Translations under genes and position numbers: made by a program
The notes under the pieces: model-generated
What the model was told of the DNA's origin: nothing
What the model saw: the letters and a program-made list of their open reading frames with translations, nothing else
The model's database searches: none
From: Prosthecobacter dejongeii
GTDB lineage: Bacteria > Verrucomicrobiota > Verrucomicrobiia > Verrucomicrobiales > Verrucomicrobiaceae
Direction: 5' to 3'
DNA: 64,000 nt
Assembly: GCF_014203045.1 (NCBI RefSeq)
Contig: NZ_JACHIF010000002.1
Span: 62,001 to 126,000 of the forward strand
Shown: piece after piece, positions 17,207 through 25,402 of the stretch
How positions within the stretch are numbered: the first letter of the stretch is position 1
Layout: the number at the start of each line of letters is the position of its first letter

Positions 17207-18919
17207 ATGAGTTTGTCATGGATCATTCGGATAGGTCTTCTACTGCTGGTATTGGCAGCTTCTGGCCCTGCGCAGACACTCCCAGAAAAGGTAGCTGAGC
17301 CTGTGCCTGTGGAAGAGCCTCCACCGGATAAAAAACAAACGCTCAGCTCCCTGCTCGCCACACGTGAGGGCCTGCGAAAGGCGCTGGAAGAAGCACGGCA
17401 GAAGCTACGCAACGAAACCGCTGAAACGTCTAAAAAGGACCTCCAGACTGAGATTGAGCGGCTGGAGAAACGCCGCCAAGAAGTGGAGCGCGACTTTGCC
17501 GTGATGGTCACAGGGCTGCAATCCCTGGAAGATTACAGCATCAATCCGGTCAGTCAGGCACCGCTGAAACTCCAAGATGAATTGGGACAATTCCTCACAC
17601 CCATCTTCAGTGACTTGCGCGAACTCACGCGCAAGCCGCGGGAAGTGCGGGCTCTACAGGATGAACTGAGCCGATTAGACTCGCAAAAGGAGCAGGCGAA
17701 ACGGGCCCTGGATGAGGTGGATAAACTTTTGGCAGATATCAAAGCCAGTAAATCCCCAGATGCAGGTCTGCGCACGGAGCTGAATGAAACCCGCAAACGC
17801 TGGCAGACCCGACTGGGTGAAACGGAAAGCCGCATCACGGTGGTGCAGCATCAGCTCAAGGAATTGACACTTTCGGGTGCGAATTTTTGGTCGGAACTAG
17901 GGAAACAGGTGCAGCGCTTTGTATTCACACGGGGCACCAATATTGCTCTGGCACTACTCGCATTTCTAGTGGTGCTTTTTGGGCTACGAGCCGCTTATTA
18001 TTATGCCCTGAAGCTAGTGCCTGTGAAGAAGTACCAGAGGCTTAGCTTTTCAGCTCGTCTGCTGGATGTGGTGCATGAAGGCGGTAGCTTACTGCTGGCC
18101 ATCGTCTCGGCATTACTCGTTCTGTATGCTCGGGGAGATTGGTTGTTAGGTGGTCTGGCTTTGTTAGCTGTAGGCGGTTTGTTGATGACGGCCAAGTCTG
18201 GGATCGGCAAGCATCTCGAAGAGTTGCAATTTCTTTTGAATCTGGGCTCCGTGAGGGAAGGGGAGCGCGTTTACGTGAATGGAGTGCCTTGGCGTGTGGG
18301 CGCGATCCACATGTTCACTCAGTTGACCAATGTGGCCATTGGCGGCCCAGGACTGCGGCTGCCACTGGCAGAACTTTCGAAGATGGTTTCACGCCCTAGT
18401 TCTCTGGATGAGCCGTGGTTTCCGTGCAGTAAGCGGTCCTGGATTTTGCTCAACGGCACCACTTTGGCCCAGGTCACAGACATCACGCCAGATCAGGTGG
18501 AACTGCGCTACGGTGGGGGGCTGAAACGCAGCCTGCCGATCAGTGACTTTGTGAAGTTAGATGTGGCCTGTCTGGCGGGAGGTTTTGCCCGCTCGGTCAC
18601 TGTGGGGTTTGACTTTCAACATCAACCCCAAGCACTGACAGAAATCCCTGAAAAACTGAAGGCGGATGTACGTGCAGCCTTGCTGGAGAGCATGAGGGAA
18701 GAGGAGTTGCTGGATGTGGTGGTGGAGTTTCAGGAAGCGGCTGCATCCTCCCTGAATTTCCTTATCGTAGCGGTGGTGGCAGGTTCACAGGCGGCCCATT
18801 ATCTCTCCATTCCACGCGTGCTCCAGCGTGCCGCTTTGGCGTCCGCGACTCGTCATGGGTGGGACATTCCATTTCCACAAATGGTGGTGCGGCAGGCTGG
18901 CTCGTCGGCACAGTCCTGA
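17207..18919 (+). CDS. MscS-like mechanosensitive channel family protein
   Basis: The 570-residue protein has a signal peptide (LLLLVLAASGPAQT), a long periplasmic coiled coil (about residues 45-220, Glu/Lys/Arg-rich), three or so transmembrane helices (from TNIALALLAFLVVLFGLRAA at about 243 to WLLGGLALLAVGGLLMTA), and a soluble domain. The last helix followed by GIGKHLEELQFLLNLGSVREGERVYVNGVPWRVG has the form of the MscS pore helix and beta domain. It resembles large MscS homologues with periplasmic extensions (MscK/YjeP-like). A role in osmotic adaptation is inferred from the family only. It shares a terminator region with the convergent cyclophilin gene. Confidence 0.65.
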   Translation: MSLSWIIRIGLLLLVLAASGPAQTLPEKVAEPVPVEEPPPDKKQTLSSLLATREGLRKALEEARQKLRNETAETSKKDLQTEIERLEKRRQEVERDFAVMVTGLQSLEDYSINPVSQAPLKLQDELGQFLTPIFSDLRELTRKPREVRALQDELSRLDSQKEQAKRALDEVDKLLADIKASKSPDAGLRTELNETRKRWQTRLGETESRITVVQHQLKELTLSGANFWSELGKQVQRFVFTRGTNIALALLAFLVVLFGLRAAYYYALKLVPVKKYQRLSFSARLLDVVHEGGSLLLAIVSALLVLYARGDWLLGGLALLAVGGLLMTAKSGIGKHLEELQFLLNLGSVREGERVYVNGVPWRVGAIHMFTQLTNVAIGGPGLRLPLAELSKMVSRPSSLDEPWFPCSKRSWILLNGTTLAQVTDITPDQVELRYGGGLKRSLPISDFVKLDVACLAGGFARSVTVGFDFQHQPQALTEIPEKLKADVRAALLESMREEELLDVVVEFQEAAASSLNFLIVAVVAGSQAAHYLSIPRVLQRAALASATRHGWDIPFPQMVVRQAGSSAQS

Positions 18920-18929
18920 GGCAATCCAC

Positions 18930-18961
18930 AAAAAAGGCCAGCCACCGGAGGGTGACTGGCC
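18930..18961 (-). terminator. Terminator of the cyclophilin gene
   Basis: On the minus strand an 11-bp stem (18961-18951 with 18946-18936, one G-U pair) with a four-base loop is followed by TTTTTT. It lies just after the cyclophilin stop and may also end the convergent MscS-like transcript. Confidence 0.85.
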
Positions 18962-18980
18962 TCGAAAGAAACAGCGGAAA

Positions 18981-19574
18981 TTATTCGCTGACCTTGGCTG
19001 TCTTAATGGTGACGGCTTCAGCTGGCACGTCGCGGTGGCCGCCTTTGCTGGTGGTCTGCACAGCAGCGATCTGGTCCACGATGTCGAGGCCCTTGGTCAC
19101 TTTACCGAAAACGCAGTAGCCCCAGCCATCTTGTCCTGGATAGTCGAGGAAGCTGTTGTCCTTGAGGTTGATGAAGAACTGGCTAGATGCGCTGTGCGGA
19201 TCCGGCGTACGAGCCATAGCCAGAGTGCCCTTGACGTTTTTCAGGCCGTTGGCAGCTTCGTTCTGGATGGGGGCATCCGTTTTCTTTTGCTGCATGTCAG
19301 CGGTGAAACCTCCGCCCTGGATCATGAAGTCAGGAATCACGCGGTGAAAGATGAGACCATCGTAGTGGCCTTTCTTCACGTATTTGACGAAGTTGTTGAC
19401 AGTGCCGGGGGCTTTGGCGGCGTCGAGTTCGATTTCGATGGTGCCTTTGCTGGTTTCCATCACGACTTTCACAGGCTTGGTATCGCTCACAGGGGTCTCT
19501 TGGGCTTGGGTTAAACCGGTCGAGCCGACAAACGTGAATGCGAGGGCGGCAAGAAGCGGAAGATTGAGTTTCAT
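18981..19574 (-). CDS. Periplasmic peptidyl-prolyl cis-trans isomerase (cyclophilin)
   Basis: A cyclophilin that would speed up proline isomerisation during folding of exported proteins. After a signal peptide (MKLNLPLLAALAFTFVGSTGLTQA) comes the domain: VVMETSKGTIEIEL, NFVKYVKKGHYDGLIFHRVIPDFMIQGG, with the catalytic Arg in FHRV, then LAMARTPDPHSASSQFFINL and YCVFGKV. Length of 197 aa fits the PpiA type. The ATG at 19574 gives a clean signal peptide; the open frame extends to 19640 without support. It ends at a strong terminator. Confidence 0.92.
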   Translation of the reverse strand: MKLNLPLLAALAFTFVGSTGLTQAQETPVSDTKPVKVVMETSKGTIEIELDAAKAPGTVNNFVKYVKKGHYDGLIFHRVIPDFMIQGGGFTADMQQKKTDAPIQNEAANGLKNVKGTLAMARTPDPHSASSQFFINLKDNSFLDYPGQDGWGYCVFGKVTKGLDIVDQIAAVQTTSKGGHRDVPAEAVTIKTAKVSE

Positions 19575-19711
19575 ACAGTTGGGGAGAGAAAGAGGCATGG
19601 AGACGCGGAATATGCAAAGGGGAAAGTGAGGATCATGCAAATGGCAGGACTGAAGATAAAGATCGCCGTTATTTGAATAATGTAGAAGTTTCCAGCGTCT
19701 GAACCTCAGTT

Positions 19712-20386
19712 ATGAAAATCAAATTTCTATCTTTGGCGGGTGCCGTGCTCTGTGGCGCCGCCCTCAGCTCCTGCGTGACATATGACGAGTATGGCTACGG
19801 CTACTCAGGTGTGGCACCAGTCGGGAGCAGTGTTTATGTGGAGGACACTTCCTATTACGGCGGTGGCTACGGCTACGCTCCTGGTTATGGTTACGCCCCA
19901 GGCTACTCCAGCATCGGCTTTCTGGGCTTTGGCGGTGGGGGATATTATCCCGGAGGCTACGGTCGTTATTATGATCGGCATGACCATCATGATCATCACT
20001 ATGGCAGCCATTATCGTCCATCCTCGAGCAGCTCCCGGTACGCTTCGCGCGTGAGTCGGCCTAGCTCCTTCCGCGACGGAACCACTCTGGGGTCAGCTCC
20101 CCGCACACCCACACTGGGTGCGCCTCGTCAGTTGACGCGCCCGTCCAGCAGTTCTTCACGGGCTTCTCGATCCTACACCTCACCGACTCCGACAATGCGC
20201 TCTGCCCCAAGGGTGGAGTCTAGATCTGCACCACGTATGCAGTCGCGCCCAGCTCCCACGATGCGATCCAGCCCTGCGCCGACCATGCGCTCTAGCCCAC
20301 GTGTGACGACTGCGGCCATGCGCTCCGCTCCCTCTTCGGCTGGGCGCACACCTTCAGCATCCTCAGATCGGCGTCGGGAGCGTTAA
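19712..20386 (+). CDS. Low-complexity lipoprotein (Tyr/Gly-rich then Ser/Arg-rich)
   Basis: The signal peptide ends with the lipobox LSSC (residue 21), so the protein should be lipid-anchored. Residues 22-90 are Tyr- and Gly-rich (GYGYAPGYGYAPGYSS), followed by a His/Asp patch (DRHDHHDHHYGSHY) and a long C-terminal region of Ser, Arg, Pro and Met with short repeats (APTMRSSPAPTMRSSPR). No enzymatic domain is visible. The His-rich patch could bind metal, which is speculation. I do not recognise the family. Confidence 0.75.
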   Translation: MKIKFLSLAGAVLCGAALSSCVTYDEYGYGYSGVAPVGSSVYVEDTSYYGGGYGYAPGYGYAPGYSSIGFLGFGGGGYYPGGYGRYYDRHDHHDHHYGSHYRPSSSSSRYASRVSRPSSFRDGTTLGSAPRTPTLGAPRQLTRPSSSSSRASRSYTSPTPTMRSAPRVESRSAPRMQSRPAPTMRSSPAPTMRSSPRVTTAAMRSAPSSAGRTPSASSDRRRER

Positions 20387-20410
20387 TCACACTTGAGGTT
20401 AGGTTTGCGC

Positions 20411-20458
20411 TGGCCCGGCTTTCTCAAAAGTATTTTTTTGAGAACAAAAGCCGGGCCA
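20411..20458. terminator. Inverted repeat over the secretin stop codon, possible bidirectional terminator
   Basis: TGGCCCGGCTTT (20411-20422) pairs with AAAGCCGGGCCA (20447-20458), extended by CTCA/TGAG. The repeat covers the last codons and stop of the minus-strand secretin gene and lies just after the convergent lipoprotein gene. The T-run lies in the loop, not after the stem, so terminator function is uncertain. Confidence 0.4.
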
Positions 20459-22457
20459 TTTGCTGGTTGCGATCCAGCAAGCCTTTGAGCTGTTGTTGGT
20501 TGGTATAGATCAGAGATCCTTGATCTGGATATTGCTGTTTCAGCACTTCGCACTGGGCATCCAGTTGCTCGACAGCTATTTTGAGTTCTTTCAGCTTGCG
20601 GCTTTCGTCGGGGGTGATGCGGCCTTCATAAATGGTGTGGTGGAGGATGTCCGTCTCGCGGGTGAGGTAAGCCACGGCATTGGGCAAAGATGCAGGGCCT
20701 CCTATGATGGCACCGGTGTTAGGATCCACTTGAGGGATCTTGGGGAGGAGTTTGTCTGGACGCTGAGGGATGACGGATTGGGGCTCATTGGGCAGGCCGC
20801 CTTCACGTGCATCAATGATCTTGGGGGTGATAAAGAGCATCAGGTTTTTATGATTCTTGCTCTTGCTGTCGTATTTGAAGGCTTTGCCTAAAACAGGGAT
20901 GCTATGCAGAAATGGGATGCCTGCTTTGCCTTCACGCTCGCGCGCTTCGTCCAATCCGCCCACGGCGACTGTGTAGCCAGAGTTCACCTCGACCGGTGCA
21001 TTGTAAACGCGGGAGGAGGCCACCGGGTAAGGATTTCCATTGATGACTTCTGTGATGATGATGCTGGAAACTGTCACCGCCATGTTGAGGAGGATTTTGT
21101 CATTTTCCATGCGCTTCGGGAGGATGTTAAGCACGGTCCCGATCGGCAAATACGCGATGGAAGAAGTGGTGGTGGCACCTGCTCCGACGGTGGCAGAGGC
21201 CGTGCCATCGAGCACGGGCTGGTTGACCACACTGCGAAAGGAAACTTCACTGTTATTGAGGGTCACCATGCGGGGGTAAGAGGTCATTTGGGTCTCTTCA
21301 TCACGCAACAAGGCACGCAGTTTCACGTTGATGTCCTGAGAACTCAAGATGCCCAACGCCGGATAGCCAAGTGCTCCGCCTGCCGCGTTGAGATTGGTCG
21401 GACTGAGGAGGTTGGTCAAATCTGCACGGTAACCGCCATTGGTAGCGACATTGTCGTACTCTACCTGGATGGTTCGCCGACCTGTTGTTTCATCAATTTC
21501 TTCGTTTACTTGGTTGATTTGACGGAAGTTTCCGGTGTCAAAAGTGCCTGTCCAATCAATGCCAAATTCACGCTTGGGATCGCGGGTGGTTTCTACAAAT
21601 TTAACCTCAATGGCGATGAGGGTTTGCGGCTTATCTGCCACTTCCAAGAAGCCTTCCACCCAAAGATGCTGCAACCGCGTGGCGACGACATAGAGAGTAT
21701 TGGAGTCTGACTTCCAGATCACTTTGGGTTTACGGAAAGCACTCAATTCATTCGAGTTCATGGCCTTGGTCAGATCTCCGCCAGAGCCTCCCAAAGCGGC
21801 TCCGAGATCACCGCCTCCGGTGCTTTGGCCGCCAGTTTCCTGCTCTTCCGTGGGCAGACTGAGCAGGGAACGGATGTCATTGATGATTTCGCTTCGGCGC
21901 ACCGAGAAGGTTTCTTGATTGCCTTGCAGATTCACCCCGCCACCTCCACCACCGCTGCTGCCACTACCGCCGCCAGAGCCACCTACGGGAGTGAGGCTGA
22001 GACCCGAACCTGAATTGACACGGTCCACGCGTTCCAGGGAATTATGCCGAATGAGGTATGACTTGCCGATGAGTTCTTTATCGTCGGCTGGACGGATGTA
22101 CCAGATGCCGTTGTCTGGGATGATGGCAAGCTGGTTAGCCTTGCAGAGAGTTTCTAAGACCCGGAAAGGACTGGAGCGAATGGAAAAGGTGACCTGCCGA
22201 TTGCCCTCAGGGCTGTCATTGGGCAAGGAAAAGAAGGACATGCCTGCATCTGTCGCCAAAAAGCGCAGCACATCCGAGAGGATCGCATTCGAGAAATCAT
22301 ACTGCTGTGGCGGGGCATCCCGGAGTTTCATGGACTCCGCCTCATATTGACTAGAGGTGAAGTTGAAGCCAGGGCCGCTCATCTGCGCTCCTGCGGGGCG
22401 GAGAACAAAGCTTGTCCCGAGGCAGAGGATCAAAAGGAAAGGGCGCAGAGTGTGCAT
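20424..22457 (-). CDS. Secretin (GspD/PilQ-like outer-membrane pore)
   Basis: A 677-residue outer-membrane secretin with a signal peptide ending near AGA-Q. The N-terminal region holds secretin N domains (YDFSNAILSDVLRFLATDAGMSF; FRVLETLCKANQLAIIPDNG). A Gly-rich low-complexity loop lies near residues 155-175. The secretin core has the classical features: ETQMTSYPRMVTLNN, VGGLDEAREREGKAGIPFLHSIPVLGKAFKY, and LMLFITPKII. The last 90 residues form an extra coiled coil not typical of GspD. It is divergent from the pilus operon and is probably its outer-membrane exit. It resembles the secretin of the Akkermansia pilus locus by context (recalled, not searched). Confidence 0.9.
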   Translation of the reverse strand: MHTLRPFLLILCLGTSFVLRPAGAQMSGPGFNFTSSQYEAESMKLRDAPPQQYDFSNAILSDVLRFLATDAGMSFFSLPNDSPEGNRQVTFSIRSSPFRVLETLCKANQLAIIPDNGIWYIRPADDKELIGKSYLIRHNSLERVDRVNSGSGLSLTPVGGSGGGSGSSGGGGGGVNLQGNQETFSVRRSEIINDIRSLLSLPTEEQETGGQSTGGGDLGAALGGSGGDLTKAMNSNELSAFRKPKVIWKSDSNTLYVVATRLQHLWVEGFLEVADKPQTLIAIEVKFVETTRDPKREFGIDWTGTFDTGNFRQINQVNEEIDETTGRRTIQVEYDNVATNGGYRADLTNLLSPTNLNAAGGALGYPALGILSSQDINVKLRALLRDEETQMTSYPRMVTLNNSEVSFRSVVNQPVLDGTASATVGAGATTTSSIAYLPIGTVLNILPKRMENDKILLNMAVTVSSIIITEVINGNPYPVASSRVYNAPVEVNSGYTVAVGGLDEAREREGKAGIPFLHSIPVLGKAFKYDSKSKNHKNLMLFITPKIIDAREGGLPNEPQSVIPQRPDKLLPKIPQVDPNTGAIIGGPASLPNAVAYLTRETDILHHTIYEGRITPDESRKLKELKIAVEQLDAQCEVLKQQYPDQGSLIYTNQQQLKGLLDRNQQMARLLFSKKYF

Positions 22458-22477
22458 TGAAATGGGCTGTTATGAAA

Positions 22478-22506
22478 AATATAGTGGATTTGGTGAATTC
22501 ACTCAA
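22478..22506 (-). promoter_or_regulatory. Candidate promoter of the secretin gene
   Basis: On the minus strand TTGAGT (22506-22501) and TATATT (22483-22478) are separated by exactly 17 bases, a good match to a sigma-70-type promoter. The predicted leader before the ATG at 22457 is very short (about 14 bases). Confidence 0.4.
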
Positions 22507-22549
22507 ATGCTATTTATCACCATGATGATAATATTTTCCGGAATGCCTA

Positions 22550-22606
22550 AATATTGGGCTTTGACGATAAGATTGCCTTTAAAGATGGTTTGGGATTCCC
22601 AATATT
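22550..22606. repeat. 9-bp inverted repeat in the pilus divergent promoter region
   Basis: AATATTGGG (22550-22558) is repeated in inverted orientation as CCCAATATT (22598-22606) in the 252-base AT-rich gap between the secretin and the pilus operon. It could be a regulator-binding pair or an mRNA hairpin. No regulator gene is adjacent. Confidence 0.3.
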
Positions 22607-22659
22607 CGCAACAATGAGAAATCAAATTTATAGAAAATATGGAAAAACGTTGCTTGGTG

Positions 22660-22688
22660 TTGATTTTCACCACAAATTTAGCTAGGTT
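22660..22688 (+). promoter_or_regulatory. Candidate promoter of the pilus operon
   Basis: TTGATT (22660-22665) and TAGGTT (22683-22688) are separated by 17 bases, ending 21 bases before the ATG of the prepilin-adhesin gene. The -10 match is moderate. Confidence 0.3.
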
Positions 22689-22709
22689 TAATTATTTACC
22701 ATAACCAAT

Positions 22710-24320
22710 ATGGAAATCACTCCATTCACACACTCACCTCTCAGACCGCCGACCTCGCGGTCTCGTCAGGCTTTTTCGGTGATGGAGCTCGTGGTCATCA
22801 TCGCCATGATGGGGGTGCTGGCGACGGTGGTTCTATCTCTCGTGGGGCGGCAACCCACTGCCGTGAAGGACATCAAGCTCTCTTCAGATGTGGCCACCCT
22901 GAACCAGATGATCTCCGTCTATACGTCTGATGGGGGAAGCTTTAAGGCAGGCTCAGATCCCCAAGCGGTGCTGGATAAACTGAAACGTAGCCGCCCTCAA
23001 ACTGAGTGGAAAAGCCATGTGGGACCAGCTTCAGGGAGATTGGTGGACGTTCGTCTGAAGGCGCGCATCACGTCTAGCCCCGAGAAAAGTGGTCAGGCAC
23101 GTGCGAAGTGGAATGCGCAAAAGCAGAGATTTGAGCTAACCACAGGTTCAGGTTCTGCTGTGACGGAGTTTTATTTGGATGAGACTCTTGCAAGGGTAGA
23201 GCCTGGCACGGATGCCCGAACGCCATCCGTGGTTCTTTTCAATGTAGGCAAGAGTAAAAATCAGGGTTGGGTATGGGGACATTCAAGCTCGGGTAAAGCG
23301 GCTTACAACACGCCTGGTAGCAATGGCGGAAATGGGGTTTCCTCTCCGTTTAATCCCGGGGATGCAGTCCCTATCACGCCGCCTGATACAGGCGGTGGCG
23401 GTGGTGGCGGAGGGTCTGGAGGGGGATCCGGCGGGAGTGGTGGGGATACAGGTGGCGGGAGCTCACCGCCCACTGCGATTACACTGCCACGCCCAGGCAT
23501 CAGTCCATCGGGTGGGACCTTCGCTTATGCAGCTTTTCCGGGGATGGTTTTGATCAGCCCGAATGGAGCTCCTGTCGATGGATCCACTCTAGAATACCGT
23601 GTGAATGGAGGTGCTTGGACCCCTTACACCGGCAGTCCATTAGCAGTGGGATCTGCGGATAAATTGGAGGCACGTAATCGCGCGACAGATACGGCTCTTT
23701 ATAAGACCAGCAGCATTGCATCGGCCTCTTATTACCGGCTTGTTTCAGGTTTTACAGGCTCAGGCAAAGGAACTTGGGGGAATGTGACGGGGGGGACAGG
23801 CCTGGTAAACACCATTCAAAACGGGGATGAAAAATCCACGATTAAGCATGGCAACACCAAGCTGGATCTGGGGAATGGCCAGTTTCTAGATTCAGGAAAA
23901 GAGAATACACTGAGCTTTGAGCCTAAACCCTTTGAAGCAGTCGTGCCAAATGTCTGGTTCTCCCTGGGAGATTTGGTGATGCTGAATGGCACGACGTTTT
24001 ACAACAGCGAGGCGGATGGAGTGACTTTAAGCATCAATCTCGGGCTTACCGAGCCTGCGCAGAATGCCGTGGTTCATATCAACATGGGGCTGGTGAATAC
24101 GGAGAACAGCACGGACCGCATGGCGAGTGCTGACATTGTGGAGTTACGCAATCCTAGCACGGACTTCACCGTGACGGTGGACGGGGTGGAATACCGTCTG
24201 GAGCTGAGCTGGGCCACTTTAGATCCTGGTGCCGGAGTGGCGCAGGGAAATCAGTTTCTGGTTTTTGAAGGGGCCTCCGCCAGTGCCTCTCTTCGAGGTC
24301 GTTTTGTGCCTAACAAATAG
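22710..24320 (+). CDS. Prepilin-like protein fused to a Gly-rich linker and adhesin-like C-terminal domains
   Basis: The N-terminus has a long leader and a type IV prepilin signal, QAFSVMELVVIIAMMGVLAT, with Glu at +5 after a likely cut before Phe (Ala instead of Gly at -1). The next 150 residues look like a small pilin head. A Gly/Ser linker (about 225-255) follows. After it comes a chitobiase/hexosaminidase C-terminal-like module (ISPSGGTFAYAAFPGMVLIS ... LEYRVNGGAWTPY), and from about residue 350 a beta-rich domain (GNGQFLDSGKENTLSF, FSLGDLVMLNGTTF) resembling 'choice-of-anchor K' domains. At 536 aa it is far larger than a major pilin and is probably a tip or minor pilin. First gene of the operon. 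Confidence 0.75.
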   Translation: MEITPFTHSPLRPPTSRSRQAFSVMELVVIIAMMGVLATVVLSLVGRQPTAVKDIKLSSDVATLNQMISVYTSDGGSFKAGSDPQAVLDKLKRSRPQTEWKSHVGPASGRLVDVRLKARITSSPEKSGQARAKWNAQKQRFELTTGSGSAVTEFYLDETLARVEPGTDARTPSVVLFNVGKSKNQGWVWGHSSSGKAAYNTPGSNGGNGVSSPFNPGDAVPITPPDTGGGGGGGGSGGGSGGSGGDTGGGSSPPTAITLPRPGISPSGGTFAYAAFPGMVLISPNGAPVDGSTLEYRVNGGAWTPYTGSPLAVGSADKLEARNRATDTALYKTSSIASASYYRLVSGFTGSGKGTWGNVTGGTGLVNTIQNGDEKSTIKHGNTKLDLGNGQFLDSGKENTLSFEPKPFEAVVPNVWFSLGDLVMLNGTTFYNSEADGVTLSINLGLTEPAQNAVVHINMGLVNTENSTDRMASADIVELRNPSTDFTVTVDGVEYRLELSWATLDPGAGVAQGNQFLVFEGASASASLRGRFVPNK

Positions 24321-24337
24321 TTTTTTAGAATCTCGCC

Positions 24338-25402
24338 ATGGAAGACATCAATGAACGCAGCCAGTTAGGCTATCGGATGCTGCATCTGTCTAAGGATGCA
24401 GGGGTGAGTGATTTTTACATCACGCCGTGGGAGCCGCTGACCTACAAGCGGAATGGAAAGCTCTTTTTTGATTCCTTTATCTACCAACCTGAGCGGCCAC
24501 TGGAATTTACGGCAGGGTGTGTGGACTATGCTCTCACGTTAGGGAATCGTCGTTATCGTGTGAACCGCATGGTCACGCGGGGGCGCCCGCGTTGGGTCAT
24601 GCGTTTGCTCCCTGAAACCATTCCCGACATCAGTAAATTGATGGTGCCACCAGCGGCGATCAAAGCTTTCCTGGAGGCGAAGAATGGACTCTTTCTGGTC
24701 TGTGGAGCCACGGGTTCTGGTAAATCTACCACGATTGCTTCCATGATTTTAGAGCGTGCGAAACGCCGTCAGGAACATGTGTTGACGTTCGAAGACCCGA
24801 TCGAGTTTGTCTATCCCTCAGGCATTCCGTCGCTGGTTTCTCAGCGTGAGATCGGCACGGATGAGTTGGACTTTAACAAGTCATTGCGTGCCGCTCTTCG
24901 TCAGGCCCCGGATGTGATTCTGGTGGGGGAAATTCGTGATGGTGAGACGGCTGAGATCGCCCTGCAAGCAGCGGAAACAGGACACGTGGTGGTGGCGACG
25001 CTGCATACTTCCAGTGCTGCGCAGACGGTGCAGCGTTATCTGAAACTGATTCCGAGTGATCGCATGGAAAACGCCATGCTCTCTTTTGCCGATAGCTTTC
25101 GTGGGATTCTTTGCCAGCGGCTATTGTTTGATGAATCACGAGGGAAGCGTTTCCCCATTCATGAATTGCTGCTGCCCTATGACTCAGTCTGCGGCATGAT
25201 CCGGCGCGGCGAATTCAAGAACCTTGAGCAAGAACTCGAGGCCGGCTTTACGCGCGGCATGATTAGCTTTGAAAGGTGCCTGGGCTTTCGCCAGCAGGAT
25301 GGGTGGAAACCCTCCCAAACGCGTAAGACCGGCTATGCCGAACATGAAGTCTATGACTTCCTATCCCGAGAAAACCTGACTTCCGTATATGCTGTTGGAT
25401 GA
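24338..25402 (+). CDS. PilT-like type IV pilus ATPase
   Basis: A hexameric secretion-type ATPase of 354 aa. Walker A is GATGSGKST, the Asp box is EDPIEF, Walker B is VILVGEIRDGETAEIALQAAE, and the His box TGHVVVATLHTSSA. These and the short N-terminal domain are of the PilT/PilU class. The four-Cys zinc motif of PilB/GspE extension ATPases is absent. It would power pilus retraction, or both directions if it is the only motor, since no PilB is in the cluster. It lies 17 bases after the prepilin fusion and overlaps the next gene by 14 bases. Confidence 0.9.
   Translation: MEDINERSQLGYRMLHLSKDAGVSDFYITPWEPLTYKRNGKLFFDSFIYQPERPLEFTAGCVDYALTLGNRRYRVNRMVTRGRPRWVMRLLPETIPDISKLMVPPAAIKAFLEAKNGLFLVCGATGSGKSTTIASMILERAKRRQEHVLTFEDPIEFVYPSGIPSLVSQREIGTDELDFNKSLRAALRQAPDVILVGEIRDGETAEIALQAAETGHVVVATLHTSSAAQTVQRYLKLIPSDRMENAMLSFADSFRGILCQRLLFDESRGKRFPIHELLLPYDSVCGMIRRGEFKNLEQELEAGFTRGMISFERCLGFRQQDGWKPSQTRKTGYAEHEVYDFLSRENLTSVYAVG

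Noticed and set aside
23385..23470. Gly/Ser-coding simple repeat as a phase-variable tract
   Set aside because: The codons vary (GGT, GGC, GGA, GGG), so it is a protein linker and not a slippage tract.
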